From a virus, in IMG/VR virus record IMGVR_UViG_3300030108_004965, positions 124,001 to 188,000 of that record: a DNA stretch of 64,000 bases; one strand, 5' to 3'. The notes beneath the pieces are model-generated. The model ran no database searches and was not told where the DNA came from. It saw only the letters and a program-made list of their open reading frames with translations. Below are positions 32,995 through 42,564 of this stretch, in pieces. Each line of letters starts with the position of its first letter. Positions within the stretch are counted from its first letter, which is position 1. The position numbers were made by a program, and so were the translations under genes.

Positions 32995-34821
32995 TTAGGA
33001 AGAACCTTCCTCACCAGCAAGTCCACGAACGATAACAAGACCGTACATATCCGGACGAACCATCTTCTTCGCATAGCGAGTCATTACGCCTTTACGAGGA
33101 ACAAAGTCTTCTGGTCCGAAGATTGTAGGTGTAGTCTGTAGCGGTACGTATGGAGCATAGACATATCCACTTTCGAGGAATGAAGAGCCTTTACGACCTA
33201 CTAGGACCACGTTACGTGGGAAGTATGGGTCAACCAAGACGTCAAACTTACGGCTCAAAGAACCTACGTTAACGGCCCCGATGTCGCCTTTGTCAGCGTC
33301 AGCAGTAACATTAGCACGGAAGCCTGCGGTGAATTCAAGAATGTTAGCAACTTCTGGAGAAACAACTACGAAGTTTGCTCCACCACGAAGAGTCTTTCTG
33401 TGGATTTGAGCAGAAACGTCGTTGATAGTTTCAACGAGAGTCTCGTACCATTCAGAAACAGTTCCGGTGAAATCAGGAGCAGCAGAAGCAGCGCCGAGTT
33501 CAAGACCAGTTTCACGGTTCACAAATAGACCCGGAGAACGAGACCAGTAATAAGTAGCAGCATGAGCACCGTTTACAAGATCAGCAAGAATCTCACGATC
33601 GATCTCAAGAGCAATTTGCTCAGAAAGGATAGAAGTCAACTCTACCTCAGCATCCAAATTGTGGTAAGCGTTCAAGTCTTGACCCAATTCTGGAGTCCAC
33701 TTGGCTTTCAATTTCTTGGTTTGTGCTGTGATAGCGCTTGAGTCAACTTTGATATCAATCTCTGGAATTTTTTCGATTCCTTCCATTGCGTATTCGTATC
33801 CCTGAAGACCACCTGCAGGTGCAGTACCAGCAGTAACATCATCTTTAACTGGGAAAATCAAAGAGTCAATTGCCAAACCAGCAGCGCTAAATGCCCCAGA
33901 TTGACCTGCTGTGATGTTTGAACCTACAACAACATAACGAATGGCTGCGATTTCATTTGTCAACGATGATCCAGTATCTTTAGCTTGAGTCAAGCGACGG
34001 ATCTGGCCTGTCAAAGTATTAAAGGCACCATCAGCGTCCTGAAGACCACCTGTACCGGTTAGGTTTTTGATGTCAAAAGCCGCGAGATTATCAAGATCAG
34101 GAGACCCTAACGAAGCACTGTGGCTGGCCTGTGCGATATCAAGAACTCCAACCATAAGAGTTGAATCAGTCACAGACAAGAGGTCTGGGTCGAATTTGAT
34201 AAGTTTTTTGTTTGCTGCGGATACGTTGCCATCCAAGGTAAACGTAGAAACCAAGGTTGCCTCAGCTTCTGTTTGACCAATTATTGTTGAATTACTTCCG
34301 CTTGGAGAAGCATAAGCATAACCAACCATTCCACGAGGACCAGATAGGTCGGCTTTAGTAGTAGTGTCAATAAGATCTACACCTTCTTCAATTCCAGAAC
34401 CCTTTTTATTAGTACCATAGATAGAAGCATCAGCGTCGTTTCCAAAGCGAGGATCAAGACCACCACCAGAACTTTTTGCATCAGGTGAATACACAAAGTC
34501 AAGGAAGAAGATCAGCCCACTAGGGAGTGACATTGGTTGAACACTAACAAGATCGTTAGCGATAAGTCCGGCGAATACACGACGAACAATTGGAAATGCA
34601 ACGGCAGCGAAACCTTCAACATCTCCAGCAGTCATTGAAGAACTCTCACGAAGAAGTTCTTTTGCTTGGTTTTCCAACAATCGAGCCATGTTGTGCTTAT
34701 GATTGTCGCTTTGAAGGCCTTCGAGCAAACCAGTAGCCGACCACTTGTCAAGAAGAGCTTGTCCTTCTTGGGCCATATTACGGCTTACAATACCTTCGGT
34801 TAATTTTTGTACAATAGACAT
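32995..34821 (-). CDS. gp23-like: Major capsid protein precursor (gp23-like)
   Basis: 608 residues; AAGGAGG upstream. The N-terminal propeptide (1-59) ends in ELLRE, giving an L57-R58-E59|S60 site of the gp21 type. The mature protein starts SSSMTAGDVEGFAAVAFPIV, then RRVFAGLIANDLVSVQPMSLP, the conserved HK97-fold opening of gp23. Further conserved parts: LKAKWTPELGQDLNAYHNLD, ELTSILSEQIALEIDREIL, DVLVDPYFPRNVVLVGRKGS, YAPYVPLQTTPTIFGPEDF and RKGVMTRYAKKMV. It builds the icosahedral head. It follows the scaffold gene and ends at a strong terminator, fitting high expression. Confidence 0.96.
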   Translation of the reverse strand: MSIVQKLTEGIVSRNMAQEGQALLDKWSATGLLEGLQSDNHKHNMARLLENQAKELLRESSSMTAGDVEGFAAVAFPIVRRVFAGLIANDLVSVQPMSLPSGLIFFLDFVYSPDAKSSGGGLDPRFGNDADASIYGTNKKGSGIEEGVDLIDTTTKADLSGPRGMVGYAYASPSGSNSTIIGQTEAEATLVSTFTLDGNVSAANKKLIKFDPDLLSVTDSTLMVGVLDIAQASHSASLGSPDLDNLAAFDIKNLTGTGGLQDADGAFNTLTGQIRRLTQAKDTGSSLTNEIAAIRYVVVGSNITAGQSGAFSAAGLAIDSLIFPVKDDVTAGTAPAGGLQGYEYAMEGIEKIPEIDIKVDSSAITAQTKKLKAKWTPELGQDLNAYHNLDAEVELTSILSEQIALEIDREILADLVNGAHAATYYWSRSPGLFVNRETGLELGAASAAPDFTGTVSEWYETLVETINDVSAQIHRKTLRGGANFVVVSPEVANILEFTAGFRANVTADADKGDIGAVNVGSLSRKFDVLVDPYFPRNVVLVGRKGSSFLESGYVYAPYVPLQTTPTIFGPEDFVPRKGVMTRYAKKMVRPDMYGLVIVRGLAGEEGSS

Positions 34822-34841
34822 TATTTTAACCTCCTTATATG

Positions 34842-36050
34842 TTATTTAATGCCTGCAAGTTTCTGCATTTTCTTTATAAAAGAATCATCAGAATTCTTGC
34901 GTTCGTTTAAGTTTTGTCCCCGGTTAAGCATACCAGACAAGTTCGATCTACGATTAACGGTTTCGCTCAGTGATTGTGGACCCTTTTTGTTGTCGGATCC
35001 CACTGTCGTCCTTAATGTTTCATGAAGTTGCTTGGCCTCTTTGGGAGACTCCGCGTTTGCGATGGCTTCGACAATTTTTGACTTTTGTCGCTCATTCAAG
35101 GAGGCATCATTTAAAGTGCGGTTTTGGTAGAGAAGTTTTGCGTTTGAAAGCAAAGTCTCTTCTAACTTATCGTTTAATTTGTAAACGATTGACTCAAGTT
35201 TTTCGTTTTGAGTCATAAGTAATTCGATTGTTTCTTGAAGTTTGGAAGTTTCATCTTCTTCCTCTTCTTCATCTTCTTCGTCATGAGCGTCATGTGCTTC
35301 TTGTTTTAGTTCTTCGTATTCCAAAGTGGCTTCATTTGTTTGAAATGTACCATCCTTTTGGTGGCTCATGTCGACCGTGATCTTTTCTTCGATCACATCA
35401 GTTTCATATTCTTCTAATAAATCTAGTAATTCTTGTAGTGGCTGTTCGGCGTCTTCTTGTTCTTCGTCCTCTTCTCCTCCGAGATCAAGACCGCCAAGAA
35501 GATCTTCTTCTGCTTCGACCTCTGGTGCGATGTCGTCACCAATTGAAAACATATCATCTTCTGGCATTGGGGTATCATCCTTTGCCATTTGATCTTCAAG
35601 TTCTCCAAGATCGATTGTGATGTCGCCTTCAATGTCATCAATCCTCAAGTCTAAGGTAACTGGTTCATCTTCCGAAACTCCGGGGTCTGATGCTAGTGGA
35701 GCAACAATATTGGTCAAGTCACCTTCACCACCAGCGTCCGTTGCCATGTCGGCTTCTTCTTCGTTTAAAAGATCATCAGCGGAAGCATGTTCTAAGTCTG
35801 CTTCTTTGACCATAAAAGGCTTGCCTCCTGCCTCAGAAACGGTAACATTACCGTCGTCATCTGCTTCATGAACAATAGACACGATCCGACCTTCATATTT
35901 CATCGTGGTGGGCGTGTCCTCCAACATTGTTTTGACGGCCTCTTTAATTTGAGGTGCATATTTTTCAATCAGCGACTGTTCCGCATTTTTCAACGCAGCC
36001 TCACGAAGCGCTGCAGCATCAATGATGGCTTGTTCTAACATGCTCGACAT
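34842..36050 (-). CDS. gp22-like: Prohead core scaffold protein (gp22-like)
   Basis: 402 residues; AGGAG upstream. Very acidic middle (runs of Glu/Asp at about 165-230 and 265-275), mainly helical, with a conserved C-terminal part: LLSNAKLLYQNRTLNDASLN, ERQKSKIVEAIANAESPKEA, and the basic end DSFIKKMQKLAGIK. This is the gp22 scaffold layout; it forms the core on which gp23 assembles and is later digested by gp21. Several L/I-x-E sites are visible. It sits directly before the capsid gene, as in T4. A CTATTTATTAGGAATAAT element lies about 30 nt upstream. Confidence 0.85.
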   Translation of the reverse strand: MSSMLEQAIIDAAALREAALKNAEQSLIEKYAPQIKEAVKTMLEDTPTTMKYEGRIVSIVHEADDDGNVTVSEAGGKPFMVKEADLEHASADDLLNEEEADMATDAGGEGDLTNIVAPLASDPGVSEDEPVTLDLRIDDIEGDITIDLGELEDQMAKDDTPMPEDDMFSIGDDIAPEVEAEEDLLGGLDLGGEEDEEQEDAEQPLQELLDLLEEYETDVIEEKITVDMSHQKDGTFQTNEATLEYEELKQEAHDAHDEEDEEEEEDETSKLQETIELLMTQNEKLESIVYKLNDKLEETLLSNAKLLYQNRTLNDASLNERQKSKIVEAIANAESPKEAKQLHETLRTTVGSDNKKGPQSLSETVNRRSNLSGMLNRGQNLNERKNSDDSFIKKMQKLAGIK

Positions 36051-36120
36051 TCATTCATCTCCTAGAAATAATATTATTCCTAATAAATAGTGTTCTTGTC
36101 AAGAAAAGGAATAAATGCGT

Positions 36121-36879
36121 TTAGTAAGATTCGTTCGAGAAAGTAATTGTTGCTGGTGATGAGTGCGAGGTGGCTGTCGCGACGATCGTTCCTCTGACGT
36201 ACCAATAGGTGCCATCGGAATAAAAGTCTATGTCTGATCCCTGAAGAGCATTATCAAGTGTAATAGTGTTTTTCGAACCTTCGCTAGCGCCACCAATAAA
36301 AGTGTGGGCTGCAGAACCAATATAAGATGTTGGATCACCATCATATCCAGTGTCCGTATCTCCACCAAAAGAAACTCTGTATAGCAGGCCAAAAATCTTT
36401 TGAGAACTTTGTTTGGTTCTGAATATTATATTATGATTAATAGCATTTGATACTAGTACAAATTTGATTTTAAAATTTGCTTCTGGGGCTGGTAGTGTAT
36501 ACGTCGCATTACTAGACAGTGGTGTTATCAAAATTGTATCTCTGTTGTTTGATGATGCGAGAGATAAGCTTGCTGACTCTGTTATTACATTCTCAGAAAC
36601 ATTACTTCCTCCACCACCGCCAGATTCATTTTCCCAAGTGACAACTCCACTTCCATTTGTTTTTAAAACTTGATTGTTGCTCCCATCAGTGGTTGGGAAT
36701 GTAAATGCTTCATTGAAAGTTATAGCGCCGGAAGAACCTGAGACTTTAAATCTTGTTGATCCACCTGTTTCAAGTTTTATCTGGTCGTCTTCAAAATCAA
36801 TTTTGGTATCTCGGTCTGAATCGTCTGCTCCAATGATATCTCCTAAGATCCTTTTACCTTTCGAATATAAATATGACAT
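36121..36879 (-). CDS. Tail fibre/appendage protein
   Basis: 252 residues from ATG 36879, with GGAGGAG 6 nt upstream; the longer frame to 37038 lacks a ribosome site and overlaps the terminator. It has FPTTDGSNNQVLKTNGSGVV TW-type motif (residues about 75-95), a Gly-rich hinge (ESGGGGGSN) and a beta-rich C-terminal domain with ATYTLPAPEANFKIKFVLVS and GSDIDFYSDGTYWYVRGTIV. This is common in phage fibre trunk and tip proteins. It lies at the end of the fibre cluster and its terminal domain is probably surface exposed. Confidence 0.75.
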   Translation of the reverse strand: MSYLYSKGKRILGDIIGADDSDRDTKIDFEDDQIKLETGGSTRFKVSGSSGAITFNEAFTFPTTDGSNNQVLKTNGSGVVTWENESGGGGGSNVSENVITESASLSLASSNNRDTILITPLSSNATYTLPAPEANFKIKFVLVSNAINHNIIFRTKQSSQKIFGLLYRVSFGGDTDTGYDGDPTSYIGSAAHTFIGGASEGSKNTITLDNALQGSDIDFYSDGTYWYVRGTIVATATSHSSPATITFSNESY

Positions 36880-36904
36880 AACTTTCTCCTCCAAATAAAT
36901 AGCA

Positions 36905-36945
36905 AACACAAAAGAAAAACGACCACCCCGTGGGGTGGCCGTCCA
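36905..36945 (-). terminator. Rho-independent terminator after the 708-residue fibre gene
   Basis: Minus strand GGCCACCCC AC GGGGTGGTC-type stem followed by GTTTTTCTTTTG. It sits 38 nt past the fibre stop and just before a CTATTTATTTGGAGGAG leader. Confidence 0.88.
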
Positions 36946-36982
36946 AGAATAAACTTGTTGTTGAGAAAGTAGTAACCAAAGA

Positions 36983-39109
36983 TTACACGATCGCCCAACC
37001 ATTAGAATCATCAATATAAACCATAGAAACAGCAGCAAAACTTAATTCAAGTTTGATAGTGTCTTCGCCATCCATCTGTTTATTGTGAGAACCATGCTTG
37101 TTGATAGTAATTTTTTGACCAGAATTCAAAGTCATTGCTTTGATAATAACAAGATCACCAGCATCAGCATCAGCAGGCATTGTAACAGTAACGTTAGTGT
37201 TACCAGTATACACATTGTATCCTTCTTCAGCAGTGTGAGCACCACTGAAGGTTGACATTGCATTTGAAGTAACTTCAAGTTTCTTGCTGGAGCTATTTAC
37301 AGTTAAACCAGCACCTGCAAGAAGAGCAGAGAAGTCCGCAAAGGCTTCTGACTTAAGGCTAGAACCATCATTAAAAACAATCGAGTGAGCGTTTGTCATT
37401 GTATCATCAGCAAAACCAGTAAGTTGGTTAAGTTCAGTAGCACTAGTAGTAACAAGAGTACCACCTAATTTAAGACCATTAGTGGCATCATGAGATGCGA
37501 TGTCAAAATCGTATGTACCATCTTTAACAGTAATGTGACCTGCTCCGGCAAGTGTAATCAAGTCTTTAATAGAGTCCGGGCCGATTGTTGAACCGTCATC
37601 TACCTTAAGAGATCCACACTCAATCTCACCGGTGAAAGAAGCATCACCAGATCCAGAAAGACGAATCTTAAGAGTTTCTGCTAACATGATATCGAGTCTT
37701 GGGCTATCATTTTTTTGTCTCAAGTCAATTGAGCCATTAGAGCCACTGATCATTACTCTTGAACTGTTAGAATTTCCGAAAAGATTTCTGAAACCAACAA
37801 GGTCAACGTTATCGTCAAAAATTGCTGCTTTTCCGCCTTGGGCAGTACCCGCAGTAGTTACTTTCACTCTGTTCAATTCAGCAGCAGTTGCTTGGACAAG
37901 GGCTCCGCCTAGTTTAAGACCATTGGTGCCATCATGAGCAGCAATGTCAAAATCGTATGCACCATCTTTAATAGTAATGTCACCAGCACCAGCAAGTGTA
38001 ATCAAGTCTGTAACAGAATCAGGGCCAATCGTAGAACCATCATCTACAGCCAAAGATTTAAGAGCAGTATCACCATCAGCATCAACAGTGAAGCCAGTCA
38101 TTGTAATTGTTCCCATTGTAAGATCACCAGATCCGTCAACAGAAGTTGCACCAGCAATTGCACCAGCAGCGCTAATACCACCACTTTGGAGTGCCAAAGA
38201 GGTACCAGCAAGAGCGTCGAACGTTCCAGCAGCACCAGAAACGATACCTTCAATGGTAGCGTTTGAAGAAGCAGCAATGGTAGTGACACCAGTTACTGCA
38301 CCGGCAATAGCAAGAGATGCATTTCCAAGAGTTAAAAGATCTGAATCTGCAGCAGTACCAATAGTGGAAGCATTTTTTAGTTGAAGACCATTATCGTTAA
38401 TTTCTAAAATATTAACCTCATCAACATCAAACTTCATTTTACCAGCGTGAGCACTAGATCCATCAGTTTTAGTGATGAATGAAACTGATCCTACTTCTTG
38501 ATTTGCATCTCCATATTTAGCCTCGATTACCAAGGCCTCTGTTGCAGCAGAACCAAGTGAAATAGTAGGGTTTCCACCATTCACTGCGTTATACATTGTA
38601 AGATCACCAGCGGCGATGTTAGTAGTTGCGTCTGCTTTACCTATAGTTGCAAGTTCTGTGAGACTATCAATTGCGGCTTCTATTGTTGCTTCTGATGTAG
38701 CATCAAGAGAAGCAATATTTTTAAGTTGACGAGCAGAAGAAACGATTTCTGTTCCACCAACACCAAAACCACCAAGAGCATCAACGGTTCCCTCGGCATC
38801 AAAATTGAAACCGCTAATACCAGCAGAGCCCGAAACAGAAACTGCTACAAGAGCCCCTGTTGAAGTCAAGTTACCAACGTTAGCAATGTCGCGAGATCCA
38901 TCAACAACAAGTGCTTTACCTGCTTGAGCAGATCCTGCTAGAGCAGATCCGCCATTAACATCAAGAACTTCTAATTCCGCAGCCGTCAACTCGGCAGAAC
39001 CGATAGACAATGTAGAACCAGATAAATTCTCGCTTTTTGCTCTAATTTGTCCATCGGCGGTGATAGCGCCGTTGAACTGCATAGCAGCATTCGAAAAGTT
39101 ATAAGACAT
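36983..39109 (-). CDS. Repeat-containing tail fibre protein
   Basis: 708 residues from ATG 39109, with GGAGG 9 nt upstream; the frame up to 39178 is not supported. It starts MSYNFSNAAMQFNGAITADG. Two copies of a module share VDDGSTIGPDSV/I, TDLITLAGAGDIT/KDLITLAGAGHIT, DFDIA(A/S)HD, and NGLKLGG.LV (about 370-435 and 530-595). The many Ala, Gly, Ser and Asp residues and beta repeats fit a trimeric fibre shaft. The C-terminal 90 residues (AHTAEEGYNVYTGNTNVTV onward) form a different domain, likely the tip. Confidence 0.8.
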   Translation of the reverse strand: MSYNFSNAAMQFNGAITADGQIRAKSENLSGSTLSIGSAELTAAELEVLDVNGGSALAGSAQAGKALVVDGSRDIANVGNLTSTGALVAVSVSGSAGISGFNFDAEGTVDALGGFGVGGTEIVSSARQLKNIASLDATSEATIEAAIDSLTELATIGKADATTNIAAGDLTMYNAVNGGNPTISLGSAATEALVIEAKYGDANQEVGSVSFITKTDGSSAHAGKMKFDVDEVNILEINDNGLQLKNASTIGTAADSDLLTLGNASLAIAGAVTGVTTIAASSNATIEGIVSGAAGTFDALAGTSLALQSGGISAAGAIAGATSVDGSGDLTMGTITMTGFTVDADGDTALKSLAVDDGSTIGPDSVTDLITLAGAGDITIKDGAYDFDIAAHDGTNGLKLGGALVQATAAELNRVKVTTAGTAQGGKAAIFDDNVDLVGFRNLFGNSNSSRVMISGSNGSIDLRQKNDSPRLDIMLAETLKIRLSGSGDASFTGEIECGSLKVDDGSTIGPDSIKDLITLAGAGHITVKDGTYDFDIASHDATNGLKLGGTLVTTSATELNQLTGFADDTMTNAHSIVFNDGSSLKSEAFADFSALLAGAGLTVNSSSKKLEVTSNAMSTFSGAHTAEEGYNVYTGNTNVTVTMPADADAGDLVIIKAMTLNSGQKITINKHGSHNKQMDGEDTIKLELSFAAVSMVYIDDSNGWAIV

Positions 39110-39141
39110 ATTTTTATTCCTCCAAAAATTATGTTTTTTAT

Positions 39142-39182
39142 TACGTAAAAACGTAGAGGATCTCGGGTATACCGGCATCCTC
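39142..39182 (-). other. Structured leader of the 708-residue fibre gene
   Basis: Two stems lie in the 164-nt gap: GAGGAT/ATCCTC (39156-39161 with 39177-39182) and TACGT/ACGTA around an A/T loop (39142-39155). A CTATTTAT element is at 39188-39195. Apart from these and a T-rich stretch near 39210, I see nothing else in the gap. Confidence 0.4.
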
Positions 39183-39273
39183 GATAGATAAATAGTTTAA
39201 GGAAATCAAAAAAAACCGACCAAAATACTTATTTTTTGCCAAGATACTATTGGGTGCTTTAAAATCAATACTT

Positions 39274-42200
39274 TTAGAAAATAAAATATTTACTAGCGCC
39301 ATCTGTATAAATGCTGACAGATGCAAATGAACTGGGTATGGTAATTTCCCCTACACCATCAATAGTTTCCCCAGCAGAGGCGGACACAGTGAATGTATGC
39401 GACGCTGCTGTTCCGCCTTCATCTTTAATTGTGAACGTTTGACCATTTGGCAAGGAAGCAGCGGCAATTAATGTTATTTTGACGTTCCCTGCTGCATTTA
39501 TTCCAATATAATAATCATCAACAGCCAACGTTGTGTCACCAGAGATCACTCTTCTGTTTCTGGTTTCAATACCCGGCGCGGCAGACGAGGTCAATATAAC
39601 ATTGTTACTAGAATCTAGCGCTAAATACTTTGTTGTCACCCCGGTGCCTGTGGCCAATCCAGTAATTTGTAAACTATTGTCAATTTTTGTCTTTCCTCCA
39701 GAACCTGAAAGAACAAGGAATCCAGAAGAATCTGTGGATAAATCAGAAAACACATTAGCAGATACCCCAAAAACATATTTGGAATATGAAACTCTAAATT
39801 GTTTCCCTGTATCTAAAACCTCTAATGTTTTTTGTGGGTCAACTCTCCCAATGCCCACCCTATCGTTTGTGGAATCAACTTTTAAAGTATCCGTGTCCAC
39901 TGTTAGATCACCAGTGATAGATAAGGTTCCCAGTGTCCCAAGCGATGTTACGTTTGGTTGTGCGGCTGTTGATAAAGTACCTGCGACATTTGTAGCGGTA
40001 AGCGTATTTACACCTGAGATGTTACCTCCTTTGATCGTGGCGGTGCCATCTGTTACGGCAGAGGAAGTTAATTCCGTGAAGCGACCCAATGATGAAGAAA
40101 CAGCAACAGACGCGGTTAATTCACCTGAGACAACTGTGTGTTGTGTTGGTAGAGTACCTAAGAAACTTGAACCAGAAATACGGACATCGGATGATGCAGT
40201 CAGATAATTGCCCGATGGTTTTATAGTCAAATCACCAGAATGTGTTGCGGTGAATTGAGCATCATTTAATCTTAACAGGGTCTGACTTGATGATGAAACA
40301 TGTAGTTTTGCTTCTGGAAAGGGTAGTCCCATGCCTATTCTGTTATTGTCCGAGTCCATCACAAAGGTGTCGCCATCCCAGTTCAAACCATTCATTACAG
40401 TTCCGGAGGCTGCATTAAAGATTACAGTGTCCTCGGCATCTTGGCCAAAAGTAATATTATCAGCGGTAACAATGAACTCACTCACCTTTGCGTGTAGGGA
40501 GCCTGTTATTTCAAGATTACCACCAATCCTAACATTGCCGTCTACATCCAACATACGACTTGGAGACTCAGTTCCTATACCAACTCTTTGAGCAGTTCCA
40601 CTTAAAATCAAATAACCTTGACCTGTTGTGTATAGATCAGAGTGAACTGCGTCGACCCCCAATGAGGCCTTGGTATGAGTTAGTCTTAGTTGTCGATCTG
40701 TATCGAGAACGTCTAATTTTTTTTCTGGGTCGGTTCTTCCAATGCCTACTTTATTTGAAGTTGAGTTGACCTTGAGCGTATTGGTGTCGACAGTGACATC
40801 ACCTCCAACAGTTAGGCTGGTTAAGGTCCCAAGTGATGTTACATTTGGTTGTGCTGCTGTTGATAGAGTGCCTCCTAGGCTGGTGGCATTTACATTTGTG
40901 GCCGTTAAGGTACCAACCGAACTTATGTTGCCTCCTGTAATCTTTGCTGTTCCATCTGTAAGGGTGCTGCCCGTGATGCTTCCTGTTACGCCTAGGTTCT
41001 GCGTTATGATTGTATTACCAACTACGTGTAGTTTTTCTTCTGGATTTGTGGTTGCAATCCCGACGTTTCCTCCGTTATCGATAACCATTCTGTCGCCGAC
41101 ACCAGCAACACGGAAAGCTAGCATATTATTAGCATGGTGATATGCAATCTTTCCAACATCTTGATCTTGGTAATCTCCAAAACTGATGGTTGATGATCCT
41201 CCTGTTGCACCCAGAATAGTGATGTTCGCTTCGTCATTCACATTGTTTCTCTGAAAGAGAGCGACGGTTGGACCATCAACAGTTGGAAGGTTACCCTCAC
41301 CTGATCTTTCAACAACATGAAGTTCAGTCTGTGGATTTGGTATTCCGATACCAATTCTATTATTTGCACTATCTAATACCCAAGTGTTTGAGTCCAAATT
41401 CAATCCATTAGGAGCAGAACCAGATGACGCATTAAAAGTTAGTTGGTCTGTTTTGCTATCACCAAAGACGATGTTGTTGGCTGACACAACAAAGTCAGTG
41501 ACTCGGGCACTCAGAGTACCTGTCACTTCTAGGTTTCCTCCAACTCTGACATTCCCATCTACATCAAGCATACGAGTTGGTGATGTTGTCCCAATGCCAA
41601 CTCTCTGCCCAGAAGACGATAAGATCAAATAACCATCACTGTTTGTTTTAAAGTCTGTGTGGACATTTGATTCCAAAAATGGTATGTGCTTAGAGTAAGT
41701 CAATCTTAGTTGATCGTTTTTATCATATACCTCCAGTCTTTTCTCGGGACTGTTTGTTCCGACCCCGACTCTTTCGTTCGATGAAGACACAAACAATGCA
41801 GACGCTGATAGGTCACCTGATACGTTCAGTGCGGTAAGTGTTCCTAGTGATGTGACATTTGGCTGCGCAGCAGTTGTCAAAGTGCCCCCAAGACTCGTAG
41901 CAGAGACTGTAGTGGCGTTGACAGTTATTATGTTACCTGTTGTTGAGTCTATAGAGGAACCAGAGATCCTAGACCCTGTGAGTTCTGTGAATTGTCCTAC
42001 CGATGAAGACACTCCGACAGAAGAGGATAGATCGCCAGTAACCACAAGGGTAGAGCCGTCAAAAGTTAAGTTAGCCTCAGCGTTGATGCCAGAGGGATCT
42101 ATGCTCGTTATGATTCTGTTGTTTGCAGCGTTGGTGTATTCTTTTATCTCTCCACCCGGTGATGATGTTAGAAACAGATTGTTGTCAGATCCAAGAACCA

Positions 42201-42564
42201 CAAAACTATCTCCGGGAATACCAGAGCCGGATTGTAATCCAAATAATTTTAAAGGATTCGTTGCGCCAGATACATTTAGACTACCAGTAAAGATGTGCGT
42301 ATCATCTATTGAGTTTCCAAATTTTGTATTACCAGATGCGCTAATGTTTGTGACCGTTTCATTAACGACATTGACATTATATTGGTTCGCGGTGATCGTA
42401 CCAGATACATGCATAGACCCAGAAAGAGTTAATACATCGGTTATGTGATCAAAGATTAATCGATTACTACCTGTTAATCCTAAGTCAGGCCTTGCGGTCT
42501 GGACTGAGCCTGAAACCCCGCCAGCCTGCGAACCAACGACATAGGCCCATCCAAATTCTGACAT
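39274..42564 (-). CDS. Long modular tail fibre protein with three repeated units
   Basis: 1096 residues, starting as TAATG overlap with the preceding gene. Three long imperfect repeats each contain LSTAAQPNVTSLGTLT, a '(V/I)GIG...(P/D)E..L.V' motif, and in the first two ML DVDGNVR(V/I)GGNLE(V/I)TG. The repeats start near residues 225, 560 and 845. The last 110 residues (ETRNRRVISGDTTLAVDDYY onward) are a compact beta domain that probably caps the fibre; the expected intramolecular chaperone (S74) signature is not obvious. This repeat style is frequent in marine phage fibres and adhesin-like proteins. Confidence 0.8.
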   Translation of the reverse strand: MSEFGWAYVVGSQAGGVSGSVQTARPDLGLTGSNRLIFDHITDVLTLSGSMHVSGTITANQYNVNVVNETVTNISASGNTKFGNSIDDTHIFTGSLNVSGATNPLKLFGLQSGSGIPGDSFVVLGSDNNLFLTSSPGGEIKEYTNAANNRIITSIDPSGINAEANLTFDGSTLVVTGDLSSSVGVSSSVGQFTELTGSRISGSSIDSTTGNIITVNATTVSATSLGGTLTTAAQPNVTSLGTLTALNVSGDLSASALFVSSSNERVGVGTNSPEKRLEVYDKNDQLRLTYSKHIPFLESNVHTDFKTNSDGYLILSSSGQRVGIGTTSPTRMLDVDGNVRVGGNLEVTGTLSARVTDFVVSANNIVFGDSKTDQLTFNASSGSAPNGLNLDSNTWVLDSANNRIGIGIPNPQTELHVVERSGEGNLPTVDGPTVALFQRNNVNDEANITILGATGGSSTISFGDYQDQDVGKIAYHHANNMLAFRVAGVGDRMVIDNGGNVGIATTNPEEKLHVVGNTIITQNLGVTGSITGSTLTDGTAKITGGNISSVGTLTATNVNATSLGGTLSTAAQPNVTSLGTLTSLTVGGDVTVDTNTLKVNSTSNKVGIGRTDPEKKLDVLDTDRQLRLTHTKASLGVDAVHSDLYTTGQGYLILSGTAQRVGIGTESPSRMLDVDGNVRIGGNLEITGSLHAKVSEFIVTADNITFGQDAEDTVIFNAASGTVMNGLNWDGDTFVMDSDNNRIGMGLPFPEAKLHVSSSSQTLLRLNDAQFTATHSGDLTIKPSGNYLTASSDVRISGSSFLGTLPTQHTVVSGELTASVAVSSSLGRFTELTSSAVTDGTATIKGGNISGVNTLTATNVAGTLSTAAQPNVTSLGTLGTLSITGDLTVDTDTLKVDSTNDRVGIGRVDPQKTLEVLDTGKQFRVSYSKYVFGVSANVFSDLSTDSSGFLVLSGSGGKTKIDNSLQITGLATGTGVTTKYLALDSSNNVILTSSAAPGIETRNRRVISGDTTLAVDDYYIGINAAGNVKITLIAAASLPNGQTFTIKDEGGTAASHTFTVSASAGETIDGVGEITIPSSFASVSIYTDGASKYFIF

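Noticed and set aside
36074-36102. Full sigma-70 promoter for the scaffold gene
   Set aside because: TTGACA is present, but at 17 bp the -10 reads GAATAA; AATAAT needs an 18-bp spacer. Too weak to list as a feature.
39533-40207. 224-residue plus-strand gene
   Set aside because: It is antisense to a repeat unit of the long fibre, with similar mirror frames at the other repeat copies.
37632-42448. Long plus-strand open frames opposite the fibre genes
   Set aside because: They mirror the repeat-rich codons of the real minus-strand fibres, have no ribosome sites and low-complexity translations.
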